Positions 29,614 to 37,899 of a DNA stretch of 64,000 bases are shown piece after piece. The notes under the pieces were generated by a model. That model did no database searches and was not told where the DNA came from. It saw nothing but the letters and a program-made list of their open reading frames with translations. Source of the DNA: Mesobacillus jeotgali (GTDB taxonomy: Bacteria; Bacillota; Bacilli; Bacillales; Cytobacillaceae). Each line of letters starts with the position of its first letter. Positions within the stretch are counted from its first letter, which is position 1. The stretch lies in NCBI RefSeq assembly GCF_014856545.2, contig NZ_CP109811.1, positions 1,048,001 through 1,112,000 of the forward strand, given 5' to 3'. The position numbers were made by a program, and so were the translations under genes.

Positions 29614-31128
29614 ATGAAAAAGGATTCATCTGTTTTTTTCATATCGACAGGAATTTTGTTGTTGATGGTTCTTTTCGGTGTGTTTGTTCCAGATAAACTA
29701 GAATCGTTTACAGCCAGTATCCAGGCATTCATTACTGATACTTTTGGCTGGTATTATTTAATTCTTGTTTCTGCAATTGTAATCGTTTGTCTGTATTTCT
29801 TGATCAGTCCTCTGGGGAAAATCAGACTTGGGAGGCAGGATGACCGCCCTGAGTTTTCTACCCTGACTTGGTATGCGATGCTTTTTAGTGCCGGTATGGG
29901 GATTGGGCTTGTTTTCTGGGGCACTGCTGAACCGATTAGCCATTATATGGTCTCAACACCAACTGGAGTGGAGCCGGGATCTGACCAGGCCATCCGTGAT
30001 TCAATGAGGTTCACGTTTTTCCACTGGGGTATCCATGCATGGGCCATTTATGGAATTGTTGCATTAGTTCTTGCCTATTTCAATTTCAGACATGGGAAGC
30101 CAGGGTTGATCAGTGCTACTCTCGGTCCGATTTTAGGCGACAGGACGACTGGTACAGCTGGTAAAGTAATTGATGTGATTTCGGTTGTCGCGACTGTGGT
30201 TGGTGTGGCAACAACTTTAGGATTTGGAGCTGTACAAATTAACGGTGGACTTTCTTACCTATTTGGAGTACCCTCTGGTTTCGTAACTCAATTGATAATT
30301 GTCCTGGTTGTTACAGTGTTATTCATGATATCTGCCTGGACAGGACTTGGAAAGGGAATCAAGATTTTAAGCAACGTAAACATGATACTTGCTGCCATCT
30401 TATTGGTGGCTATGCTGTTTTTAGGACCCACCCAGTTTATCTTGAACCTCTTTACCAATACAATTGGTACATATCTTCAGAATCTGCCCGCAATGAGCTT
30501 CCGTATTGCGCCTTTAAATGAAGAAGTCCGCTCGTGGATTAACGGCTGGACGATTTTCTACTGGGCATGGTGGATTGCCTGGGCGCCATTTGTAGGGATT
30601 TTTATAGCTCGAGTTTCTAAAGGCCGGACAATCAGAGAGTTTGTATTTGGTGTGCTGCTAGTACCTTCTTTGATCGGCTTCCTATGGTTTTCTGCGTTCG
30701 GGGGTTCAGCGATCATGCTTGAGCACGAAGGAATTGCGAAGATTTCAGAGCTTGCAACTGAAGAAGCACTCTTTGGCGTGTTTGCCAACTATCCATTAAG
30801 CACATTATTGTCTATCGTGGCAATGATTCTTGTCGGCACTTTCTTTATCACCTCAGCAGATTCAGGGACATTTGTTTTAGGGATGATGACAACAAATGGA
30901 TCACTGACACCAGGGAATAGGATCAAATTTACCTGGGGAATCATGCTGTCGGCGATTTCTTTAGTATTGCTGTACTCTGGCGGGCTGCAGGCATTGCAAA
31001 ATACAATGATCGTAGCTGCATTGCCATTTTCCATCATTATGGCTTTAATGGGATTAAGTCTAATTAAAGCCCTGAATCAAGAAGCGAAAGAACTGGGAAT
31101 TGGAAAAATTCCTAAGCGCAAGCTTTAA
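29614..31128 (+). CDS. BCCT family transporter (glycine betaine/choline type, OpuD-like)
   Basis: 504 residues with twelve hydrophobic segments. The family signature is intact: GMGIGLVFWGTAEPISHY near residue 95, and the WTIFYWAWWIAWAPFVGIFIARVSKGRTIREF segment around residue 310 that forms the Trp-rich substrate site. FFITSADSGTFVLGMM follows. BCCT carriers import trimethylammonium compounds with Na+ or H+ for osmoprotection. ATG 29614 is preferred over TTG 29611 (GAAGAAGGGAG upstream). Exact substrate not resolvable. Confidence 0.9.
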   Translation: MKKDSSVFFISTGILLLMVLFGVFVPDKLESFTASIQAFITDTFGWYYLILVSAIVIVCLYFLISPLGKIRLGRQDDRPEFSTLTWYAMLFSAGMGIGLVFWGTAEPISHYMVSTPTGVEPGSDQAIRDSMRFTFFHWGIHAWAIYGIVALVLAYFNFRHGKPGLISATLGPILGDRTTGTAGKVIDVISVVATVVGVATTLGFGAVQINGGLSYLFGVPSGFVTQLIIVLVVTVLFMISAWTGLGKGIKILSNVNMILAAILLVAMLFLGPTQFILNLFTNTIGTYLQNLPAMSFRIAPLNEEVRSWINGWTIFYWAWWIAWAPFVGIFIARVSKGRTIREFVFGVLLVPSLIGFLWFSAFGGSAIMLEHEGIAKISELATEEALFGVFANYPLSTLLSIVAMILVGTFFITSADSGTFVLGMMTTNGSLTPGNRIKFTWGIMLSAISLVLLYSGGLQALQNTMIVAALPFSIIMALMGLSLIKALNQEAKELGIGKIPKRKL

Positions 31129-31139
31129 TAATTATGTGG

Positions 31140-31172
31140 GGAGCTATTCCATTTATGGGATGGCTCCTTTTT
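31140..31172 (+). terminator. Terminator of the BCCT transporter gene
   Basis: GGAGCTATTCC pairs with GGGATGGCTCC, then TTTTTAATTT. Confidence 0.8.
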
Positions 31173-31181
31173 AATTTCTTC

Positions 31182-31210
31182 TTTACATAATGGGGGAGGC
31201 TGATTATACT
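31182..31210 (+). promoter_or_regulatory. Promoter of the RND exporter operon
   Basis: TTTACA (31182-31187), 17-bp spacer, TATACT (31205-31210). A perfect operator palindrome begins 2 bp downstream. Confidence 0.7.
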
Positions 31211-31212
31211 TT

Positions 31213-31232
31213 ATGTAAGTAACCACTTACAT
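31213..31232. promoter_or_regulatory. TetR-type operator of the RND exporter operon
   Basis: ATGTAAGT-AACC-ACTTACAT is a 20-bp dyad with perfect 8-bp arms, placed over the expected transcription start. GTAAGT/ACTTAC arms are common for TetR regulators of efflux pumps. The likely ligand is the TetR protein encoded as last gene of the same operon (33828-34391). Confidence 0.75.
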
Positions 31233-31257
31233 TCATAAGTTTCAAGGGGGAAGGAAC

Positions 31258-32427
31258 ATGCTAAAAATACTTGGCTCACTGATGTCAAAACACCCGGTAA
31301 AAATAATGCTATTAACGATCATGGTTGTTGTGCTTTTAGCTGCAGGGGCAGGTAAGGTTCAGTTGGCTACGGGTAATGAGACACTGATAAGCACTGAATC
31401 AAGTGTTTATAAAAGTAACCAGCAGCTTGAAGAAGAGTTCGGAGGAGAATCAATCATCATCGTTTATGAAGCAGCAGATAATCAAGATGTGCTTACCGTT
31501 GAAAGGCTGAAACATATGAAAAGGCTGGAGACGATCCTTATTACACATAAAGAGATTTATAGTGTCATGAGCCCTGTTATCTTGCTTGAAGAAATTTCGT
31601 CAAAGCAAGCTGATCAATACAAAGATGGGATAGCAGGAATGTCAGATGGACTGAATGAAATGGGAGGGAAATTAAAAGATTTTGGGGAGCAGGGGGCCAG
31701 AAAGCAGCAAAAAGAAATTGAAAGTGGGCTAGCAAACCAAGAGGGAAAATTAGGGAACGTGCAGGCAGAAAAGGAAAAACAAGCTAAAGATTTAAATGAG
31801 CTTAGCAATGGTTTAAATGAAATGGGCAAAAAATTGGTTTCGATCAGCGACAATTTAAGTACAATGAATGACTATTCTGATTCCTTGAAGCCAGGATTGC
31901 CAGTAAAGCAGGAAACACTGGAATACATGATTAGAGATAATAATGGCAAAAAGAGGGAGATTTTTAATGAAGTCGTCATCGATGATCATACTATGCTCAT
32001 GATTGTGAAATTCAACGGAAATGTTTCCGACGATGCAAAAAGTGAAATTTCGAAAACGGTTAAATCATATCTAGATGAAAATCAAATAGAATCAACAGCC
32101 ACGATGGTTTCCGGTAAACCAGTTTTGGATGATGCAATCCGTTCATCGATGAAGGAAAGCATGCAGAAAATGATGATGTTATCTATTTTGTTTATGGTCA
32201 TCATCTTATTATTCACATTTAATGTAAGTTGGCGCTTACTTCCTTTAGGTATCATACTAATAGCAGTTATTGGTACGGTTGGCTTGATGGGATGGATTCA
32301 GATTCCAGTTACGATGGTATCTATGGCTGTGTTCCCGATTCTCATAGGTCTTGGCATTGATTATGCGATTCAGTTCCAAAACAGGTATTCAGAGGAAATG
32401 GCAGAAGGGGAGGATGACCATGAATAA
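31258..32427 (+). CDS. MMPL/RND (HAE3-type) exporter, N-terminal half
   Basis: 389 residues: TM1 (about 14-34), a large extracytoplasmic domain with a coiled-coil region at about 120-205 (repeated GLNEMG motifs), then TM2-TM4 ending in IGLGIDYAIQFQNRYSEEM, the conserved GxxxDY motif of RND proteins. It stops at TAA 32425-32427, in the cytosolic loop where full-length exporters continue into TM5. The following gene supplies the missing half in the +1 frame. The pair probably exports a lipid or amphiphile. Either a natural split gene or a one-base frameshift. Confidence 0.8.
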   Translation: MLKILGSLMSKHPVKIMLLTIMVVVLLAAGAGKVQLATGNETLISTESSVYKSNQQLEEEFGGESIIIVYEAADNQDVLTVERLKHMKRLETILITHKEIYSVMSPVILLEEISSKQADQYKDGIAGMSDGLNEMGGKLKDFGEQGARKQQKEIESGLANQEGKLGNVQAEKEKQAKDLNELSNGLNEMGKKLVSISDNLSTMNDYSDSLKPGLPVKQETLEYMIRDNNGKKREIFNEVVIDDHTMLMIVKFNGNVSDDAKSEISKTVKSYLDENQIESTATMVSGKPVLDDAIRSSMKESMQKMMMLSILFMVIILLFTFNVSWRLLPLGIILIAVIGTVGLMGWIQIPVTMVSMAVFPILIGLGIDYAIQFQNRYSEEMAEGEDDHE

Positions 32428-33817
32428 CAAACCAAAGAAGGCCCTAAACCAAACATTAACGAAAATGGTGCCGGCAGTTTTAACAGCCTTAATCGCAACC
32501 GGGCTGGGATTTATTGCTTTATATACATCTCCTGTGCCGATGATCCAGGACTTTGGCAAGATGCTGACAGTAGGAATGATCATCAGTTTTATAGCAGGGG
32601 TTTTAATATTGATCCCTATTTTATTCACCAGAGATCATTTCTTCAAAAAAGAAAGGGTTAAACAGAAACAAGTAAAATTAAAAAATATGAAGGGAGACAG
32701 GTTCTTTAATTGGTTTACAAATAAACTGATTTTAATGAAGTGGTTCATCGTTTTAGTTGCCTTCATATCAGCTGGTTTTGGTATTTGGGCTGATTTGCAA
32801 GCTGGAGTTGAAACGGATGTTGAAAAGTTTATGCCGCAGGATACACAGGAGTTAAAGGATATTCATAAGTTAAGAGAAATTCTCGGCAGTACCGATCAAA
32901 TTTCGGTTGTTTATGAAGCTGCCGATGTGTCATCTGCTGAGTTATTGGAGTGGGTAGATGGGGTTACCGGAACAGTGAAAAGTGAATTTCCAGAAACCAT
33001 TATAGATACACGTTCAGTCACAACTGCCCTTCGACAGATGAATGAAGGGGAATTTCCTGTGAATCAAAAGATAGAGGAATATTTGGCTGAGATGCCAGAG
33101 TCTCAAAAAAAGCTGTTAATTAATGAAGAAGGAACAAAAGGTGTCATAACCTTGAGTATAGAGCACCTGGAGGCAGAGGAGCTTAAGGGATTCATTGATG
33201 ATTTAATCGACTATTTTGAGGCGGAAGAATTAAAAGGAGTGGATACAACGGTTACCGGAAAAGCAGTGCTGGATGCTGAAATGGTTACCGCATTGACTGC
33301 TGGCAGGTATAAAATGACATTACTCGGGATGGGGCTTGTATTCTTTGGCTTGCTGTTAGTATACCGCCATCCTGTCAAGGCATTTATACCATTGCTGCCG
33401 ATTGCCCTGATTGTTGGATGGTCAGGCGGAGCCATGTTTTTACTAGATATCAAATATACCCCGTTGACTGCCACGCTGGGAGCATTGATTATCGGAATTG
33501 GCACAGAGTTCACCATCCTGATCATGGAGCGTTTTTATGAAGAACGGAAAAAAGGCAGAAACAGCAATGAAGCCATCGTGGTCACGAATCGGAAAACAGG
33601 GAAGGCCATCCTCGCATCTGCCTTTACAACAATAGGCGGTTTCAGCGCATTGCTGATTTCGGATTTTGTCATTTTGAGCAACTTTGGGTTGATGACATTA
33701 ATAAATATATCCTTGGCACTGTTCAGTACAATTGTAGTCATGCCTGCCATCTTGATTATTCTAGACCGTTTTGTGAAAATAAGACATGTAGGGGAGAATG
33801 AATTACCAGTAAACTAG
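32420..33817 (+). CDS. MMPL/RND (HAE3-type) exporter, C-terminal half
   Basis: 465 residues from ATG 32420, which overlaps the stop of the previous gene by 8 nt and has AAGGGGAGG 6-7 nt upstream, a very strong ribosome binding site. It holds TM5-TM6 (VPAVLTALIATGLGFIALYTSPVPMIQDFG), a cytosolic link, TM7, a second extracytoplasmic domain, and TM8-TM12 with GIGTEFTILIMERFYEER, the second RND repeat signature. Together with the upstream gene it makes one complete RND protomer. It is followed 10 nt later by a TetR regulator gene. Confidence 0.82.
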   Translation: MNNKPKKALNQTLTKMVPAVLTALIATGLGFIALYTSPVPMIQDFGKMLTVGMIISFIAGVLILIPILFTRDHFFKKERVKQKQVKLKNMKGDRFFNWFTNKLILMKWFIVLVAFISAGFGIWADLQAGVETDVEKFMPQDTQELKDIHKLREILGSTDQISVVYEAADVSSAELLEWVDGVTGTVKSEFPETIIDTRSVTTALRQMNEGEFPVNQKIEEYLAEMPESQKKLLINEEGTKGVITLSIEHLEAEELKGFIDDLIDYFEAEELKGVDTTVTGKAVLDAEMVTALTAGRYKMTLLGMGLVFFGLLLVYRHPVKAFIPLLPIALIVGWSGGAMFLLDIKYTPLTATLGALIIGIGTEFTILIMERFYEERKKGRNSNEAIVVTNRKTGKAILASAFTTIGGFSALLISDFVILSNFGLMTLINISLALFSTIVVMPAILIILDRFVKIRHVGENELPVN

Positions 33818-33827
33818 GGGTGGCAGT

Positions 33828-34391
33828 ATGAGGGACAAAACGGAACAAATTTTGAATGCAGCAATGAAGGTTTTTGTAAAAAAAGGGCTGCAGGCTACAA
33901 CACAAGAGATTGCAAAGGAAGCAGAAGTGGCTGAAGTAACATTGTTCCGGAAATTCACCAATAAGCAAAACCTGTTTGTAACAGTCATCAGGAATGTTTT
34001 GGAGAGACAATTTGATTCGCAAATTAACAGAATGGCAAAAACTGAGGATACTGAAGCTTTTTTGATAAAGATTATTGAAAATAGATTAGGTACTTTGTCC
34101 AAAAATGCACCTATGGTCAAAATGCTACTATCCGAAAGCCTGATGGGGAATTTGGATGAAGAAGTCGATTTGCCTAATATGATCTTTTCAAGTCTTGAAA
34201 AGGGTCTGGCACTGCATTTCGAGAATAAAGGCCAAGTAGTTGAAGCAGGTCTTGTAGCTAGGCATCTTGGAGGAATTTTCGTCAGCCAGGTTGTTTTCAA
34301 GAATGACCGCCCCTTTCATTTGTTAAGTGAAGAAGAAAAGACTTCGCTGTCTAGGAAGTATGCTCAATCAGTGATGGCAATTATTAAATAA
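33828..34391 (+). CDS. TetR family regulator of the RND exporter operon
   Basis: 187 residues. The N-terminal HTH is clear: ILNAAMKVFVKKGLQATTQEIAKEAEVAEVTLFRKFTNKQNLF. The ligand-binding domain matches AcrR-type TetR_C proteins. It starts 10 nt after the exporter gene with GGGGTGG as ribosome binding site, so it is co-transcribed. The perfect palindrome at the operon promoter is its likely operator, giving self-repression released by the exported compound. Confidence 0.85.
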   Translation: MRDKTEQILNAAMKVFVKKGLQATTQEIAKEAEVAEVTLFRKFTNKQNLFVTVIRNVLERQFDSQINRMAKTEDTEAFLIKIIENRLGTLSKNAPMVKMLLSESLMGNLDEEVDLPNMIFSSLEKGLALHFENKGQVVEAGLVARHLGGIFVSQVVFKNDRPFHLLSEEEKTSLSRKYAQSVMAIIK

Positions 34392-34399
34392 TTTTTTGA

Positions 34400-34428
34400 G
34401 GGATTGGATTAACGCCAATCCTTTTTTC
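34400..34428 (+). terminator. Terminator of the RND exporter operon
   Basis: GGATTGG/CCAATCC stem with loop ATTAACG, then TTTTTTC. Confidence 0.88.
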
Positions 34429-34520
34429 TTTCTTCCTTCTAAATAATCTTCTAAGTGTTCTTATGTTGATGAACATTTGTAAACCTTTGGTTATTTATGA
34501 ACATTTTGTTCTTTTTTAAA

Positions 34521-34536
34521 ATGTAAATGTTTTCAT
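34521..34536. promoter_or_regulatory. cre-like catabolite repression site upstream of deoR
   Basis: ATGTAAATGTTTTCAT resembles the cre consensus WTGNAANCGNWNNCW with one mismatch at the central C. It lies about 60 bp before the deoR start. Confidence 0.45.
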
Positions 34537-34595
34537 TCGGATTTTTTGCTAGAATAAAGGTATTGAATTTAAGTCATTTCCAAGGGTGATCACGA

Positions 34596-35534
34596 ATGGA
34601 AAAGGAAAAATTATTAAAAATAATTGAGGCAGCCAAGCTTTATTATTTACTTGATTATAACCAGAATGATATTGCCAGGGAGTTGGGAGTTTCCAGACCT
34701 ACAGTATCAAGGTTCCTGCAGATCGCAAAGCAGGAGGGCATTGTTGATATCAGAATCATGGACCCTACTGAGGATGTAGAAAATCTGTCATCGCAACTTG
34801 AACAAAAGTTCGGGTTGAAAAAGGCCATCGTTACTCATATTCCACAATATGAAGACAGTGTGATCAAAACATATCTCGGGGAGAAAGCTGCTGCTTTTTT
34901 GAATGAAGTGGTTGACCATGATGATATTGTCGGTGTCACCTGGGGAACGACGCTCTATCATGTTGCCTTGGAATTGAAGCAGAAACCGTGCAAAAATGTA
35001 AAGGTCGTCCAATTGAAGGGCGGAGTCAGCCACTCCGAAACAAATACGTATGCAAACGAAATACTGTACTTATTCGGAAAGGCCTTCAATAGCGCACCGC
35101 ATCATCTCCCGCTGCCGGCCATTGTCGATCATGTCGTGGTCAAACAGGCGATGGAAGCGGACAGGCACATAAAAAAGATTCTGGAAATGGGAAAACAATC
35201 GAACATTGCGGTCTATACAATCGGCCCAATCAAGTCTGAATCCTTATTGTTCCAGTTAGGATATTTTACAGAAGAAGATTTGCAGGTCATCTATTCAAAA
35301 GCTGTCGGTGATATCTGTTCTCGATTCTTTGATAAAGATGGAAAGGTTTGCAATGAAAACCTTGATGCGAGAACTTTAGGCATTGAACTTGATGAGTTAA
35401 AGAAGAAGAAGTATTCAATATTAGTTGCAGGCGGAGCTCATAAAATCGATGGTATTTATGGAGCTTTAAAAGGGAAGTATACAAATGTGCTTGTAACGGA
35501 CCAATTTACTGCCAAATTTTTGTTAGATAAGTGA
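34596..35534 (+). CDS. deoR: SorC/DeoR-type sugar-binding transcriptional regulator DeoR
   Basis: 312 residues, the size of B. subtilis DeoR (recalled 313). The N-terminal helix-turn-helix is AAKLYYLLDYNQNDIARELGVSRPTVSRFLQIAKQEGIV. The remaining domain is the SorC sugar-phosphate binding fold (GVTWGTTLYHVALEL ... VVQLKGGVS ... GAHKIDGIYGALKGKYTNVLVTD). It represses deoxyribonucleoside uptake and use until deoxyribose-5-phosphate binds. The next gene is the nucleoside transporter nupC, the usual target, but dra and pdp are not in this cluster. Confidence 0.9.
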   Translation: MEKEKLLKIIEAAKLYYLLDYNQNDIARELGVSRPTVSRFLQIAKQEGIVDIRIMDPTEDVENLSSQLEQKFGLKKAIVTHIPQYEDSVIKTYLGEKAAAFLNEVVDHDDIVGVTWGTTLYHVALELKQKPCKNVKVVQLKGGVSHSETNTYANEILYLFGKAFNSAPHHLPLPAIVDHVVVKQAMEADRHIKKILEMGKQSNIAVYTIGPIKSESLLFQLGYFTEEDLQVIYSKAVGDICSRFFDKDGKVCNENLDARTLGIELDELKKKKYSILVAGGAHKIDGIYGALKGKYTNVLVTDQFTAKFLLDK

Positions 35535-35565
35535 TGGTTTAGGGAAAATAAAGCCATAAGATACA

Positions 35566-35606
35566 AACAAATACCCGATAGGTAGGATGCCTTGCGGGTA
35601 TTTTTG
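35566..35606 (+). terminator. Terminator between deoR and nupC
   Basis: AAATACCCG and CGGGTATTT arms around a 16-18 nt loop, then TTTGTC. Confidence 0.7.
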
Positions 35607-35638
35607 TCGAAAAGATGAAAAGGGATAAATTTCATTTT

Positions 35639-35764
35639 ACATTTGTTCAAAAACTTATTTACAAAAGTTCTTAACTTCTGATATATTTGCTTTAGAAAGT
35701 TCGAGTTAAACAAATGTAAACGTTTTATTGAAATTTTTTTCATATCATTTGTAAACGTTAACAA
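35639..35764. promoter_or_regulatory. nupC control region: DeoR-type dyad and cre sites
   Basis: ACATTTGTT (35639-35647) and AACAAATGT (35709-35717) are exact inverted copies, candidates for paired regulator half-sites. TGTAAACGTTTTAT (35715) is cre-like. TTGTAAACGTTAACA (35749-35763) fits every defined position of the cre consensus WTGNAANCGNWNNCW. Together they suggest control of nupC by DeoR and CcpA. Confidence 0.55.
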
Positions 35765-35803
35765 CATTTCAGCAAAAATATCACAACAAGAGGTGGGTCA
35801 ACA

Positions 35804-37018
35804 ATGAATATCTTATGGGGTTTGATGGGGATTGCTGTCGTTTTGGGTATTGCGTTTATCTTCTCAAATAACAAAAAGTCCATCAATTTAAGAACAGTCC
35901 TTGGCGGATTGGCAATTCAGTTCATTTTCGCTTTTGGAGTATTGAAATGGGAAACAGGGAAGGTTTTATTGGAAAAGCTATCACTTGGCGTCAATGAGAT
36001 CGTCAACTATACAGACGCTGGTGTGCAATTCCTGTTCGGCGGATTGTTCCAGGCCGAAAATATTGGCTTTGTATTCGCTTTCCAAGTACTAACAGTTGTT
36101 ATTTTCTTCTCTTCTTTAATATCTGTGCTTTACTACCTGGGAATCATGCAAGTAATCATCAAGATCCTGGGCGGAGCGCTTTCTAAATTACTGGGAACGA
36201 GTAAGGCTGAATCGCTATCAGCCGCAGCAAACATTTTCGTAGGCCAGACAGAAGCACCGCTTGTAGTTAAGCCTTACATCGCGAAAATGACTCAATCAGA
36301 GCTTTTTGCAATCATGGTTGGGGGCTTGGCTTCTGTAGCAGGTTCTGTATTGATTGGTTACTCATTATTAGGTGTTCCATTGGAATACTTGCTTGCAGCA
36401 AGCTTCATGGCTGCTCCAGCAGGTTTGGTACTCGCTAAAATCATGATACCGGAAACAGAGAAGTCAGAGTCTACTGATGAACTCAAGATGGAAAAAGACA
36501 CAGAGTCAGCAAACGTAATTGATGCTGCCGCTAGAGGTGCAAGCACGGGTCTTCAATTAGCATTGAATATTGGTGCAATGTTGCTTGCGTTCATCGCTTT
36601 GATTGCCTTGATCAATGGAATCATTGGTTTCTTCGGAGGTTTCTTCGGAGCTGAAAATTTAACGCTTGAAGTAATTCTTGGCTATGTATTCGCTCCACTT
36701 GCATTCGCTATTGGTGTTCCTTGGGATGAAGCGATCAAGGCTGGCGGATTTATCGGCCAAAAATTAATCTTGAATGAGTTTGTTGCCTATTCTTCATTCG
36801 GACCACAAATCGATCAATTATCTGCAAAAACAGTAGCGATCATCAGTTTTGCGCTATGTGGATTCGCAAACGTTTCTTCAATGGGTATCTTGCTGGGCGG
36901 ACTAGGAAGCCTTGCGCCTAACCGTCGTGCTGACATCGCGAAAATGGGTGTACGAGCTATCATCGCAGGTATGCTTGCATCATTATTGAGTGCCGCTATG
37001 GCAGGTATGCTTCTATAA
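35804..37018 (+). CDS. nupC: Concentrative nucleoside transporter NupC
   Basis: 404 residues, the typical length of bacterial CNT carriers. It opens with MNILWGLMGIAVVLGIAFIFS; the transport core has NIFVGQTEAPLVVKPYI (the G-Q/N-TEAP motif binding nucleoside and Na+) and NEFVAYSSFG with CGFANVSSMGILLGGLGSLAPNRR near the end. It imports pyrimidine nucleosides with protons or sodium. The ATG has AAGAGGTGGG upstream. Its place behind deoR mirrors the B. subtilis deoR-dra-nupC-pdp operon, minus the two catabolic genes. Confidence 0.93.
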   Translation: MNILWGLMGIAVVLGIAFIFSNNKKSINLRTVLGGLAIQFIFAFGVLKWETGKVLLEKLSLGVNEIVNYTDAGVQFLFGGLFQAENIGFVFAFQVLTVVIFFSSLISVLYYLGIMQVIIKILGGALSKLLGTSKAESLSAAANIFVGQTEAPLVVKPYIAKMTQSELFAIMVGGLASVAGSVLIGYSLLGVPLEYLLAASFMAAPAGLVLAKIMIPETEKSESTDELKMEKDTESANVIDAAARGASTGLQLALNIGAMLLAFIALIALINGIIGFFGGFFGAENLTLEVILGYVFAPLAFAIGVPWDEAIKAGGFIGQKLILNEFVAYSSFGPQIDQLSAKTVAIISFALCGFANVSSMGILLGGLGSLAPNRRADIAKMGVRAIIAGMLASLLSAAMAGMLL

Positions 37019-37025
37019 AATGAGG

Positions 37026-37058
37026 AAAAGAGAGGGACTTGGTCCTTCTCTTTTTTGC
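37026..37058 (+). terminator. Terminator of nupC
   Basis: AAGAGAGGGAC/GTCCTTCTCTT stem with loop TTG, then TTTTGC. Confidence 0.8.
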
Positions 37059-37103
37059 TTTGCGTTATAATAGAGTAAATTGAAAGGAAAGCTGTGATGA
37101 TGA

Positions 37104-37859
37104 ATGTGTCTGGTTTTATTTTCCTATAAAGCACATCCAGAGTATAAGGTGATTGTGGCTGCCAATAGGGATGAGGCTTATGATCGCGAAACTGCGACGG
37201 CTTATTTTTGGGAAGATGCTCCCGAAGTGCTCGCCGGCAGGGATCTTGAGAAAATGGGAACCTGGATGGGGGTTACAACAACAGGCAAGTTTGCAGCTCT
37301 CACCAATTATCGAGATCCAAGTGAAACTACTGCAGGGAAAAGAACAAGAGGTGAACTTGTTGCTGATTTTCTGAAAGGAACAGTCAGTACCCAAACCTAT
37401 TTACTGGAGTTGGCCAATCGCCATCAGGAATATCCGGGTTATAATCTTCTGGCAGGGGATTTGAATGAGCTCTATTACTATTCTAACCGCGGAGGCCCGC
37501 TGCAAAAAGTGGAAGCTGGCGTCCATGGGGTCAGCAACCATTTGCTTAACACCGACTGGCCAAAGGTAGAACGGGGGAAGGCGGGACTTGCCAGCATTAT
37601 TTCAGAAGGGCAACCTGATTTGGTTGACCGGTTATTTGCGCATTTGAGAAATGCCGACCCCGCGCCGGACCATTTGCTGCCATCTACGGGTGTTTCGCTG
37701 GAATGGGAGCGATTATTGTCCCCTATGTTCATCAAGAGTGAAGGATACGGGACGAGAAGCTCGACCGTCATTTTGATGAATGAAAAAGAAATCCAGTTTT
37801 ATGAACGAGTGCATAAAAAAGGTCAGGTGTCAGACCAGGAATTTATCATAAGGCTGTGA
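37104..37859 (+). CDS. NRDE family protein (TANGO2-like)
   Basis: 251 residues beginning MCLVLFSYKAHPEYKVIVAANRDEAYDR; the NRDE motif that names the family is present as ANRDE, and Cys2 lies at the N-terminus as in Ntn-hydrolase-like proteins. GTWMGVTTTGKFAALTNYRDP and a late GTRSSTVILMNE segment complete the family pattern. Eukaryotic TANGO2 relatives are linked to heme or lipid handling; bacterial function is not settled. A terminator follows, shared with the convergent gene. Confidence 0.85.
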   Translation: MCLVLFSYKAHPEYKVIVAANRDEAYDRETATAYFWEDAPEVLAGRDLEKMGTWMGVTTTGKFAALTNYRDPSETTAGKRTRGELVADFLKGTVSTQTYLLELANRHQEYPGYNLLAGDLNELYYYSNRGGPLQKVEAGVHGVSNHLLNTDWPKVERGKAGLASIISEGQPDLVDRLFAHLRNADPAPDHLLPSTGVSLEWERLLSPMFIKSEGYGTRSSTVILMNEKEIQFYERVHKKGQVSDQEFIIRL

Positions 37860-37865
37860 AGAAAA

Positions 37866-37898
37866 CCAGACAACCGTGGATGTGGTTGTCTGTTTTTT
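37866..37898. terminator. Terminator between the NRDE gene and the nitronate monooxygenase gene
   Basis: AGACAACC/GGTTGTCT stem with loop GTGGATGT, then GTTTTTTATT. Confidence 0.8.
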
Positions 37899-37899
37899 A

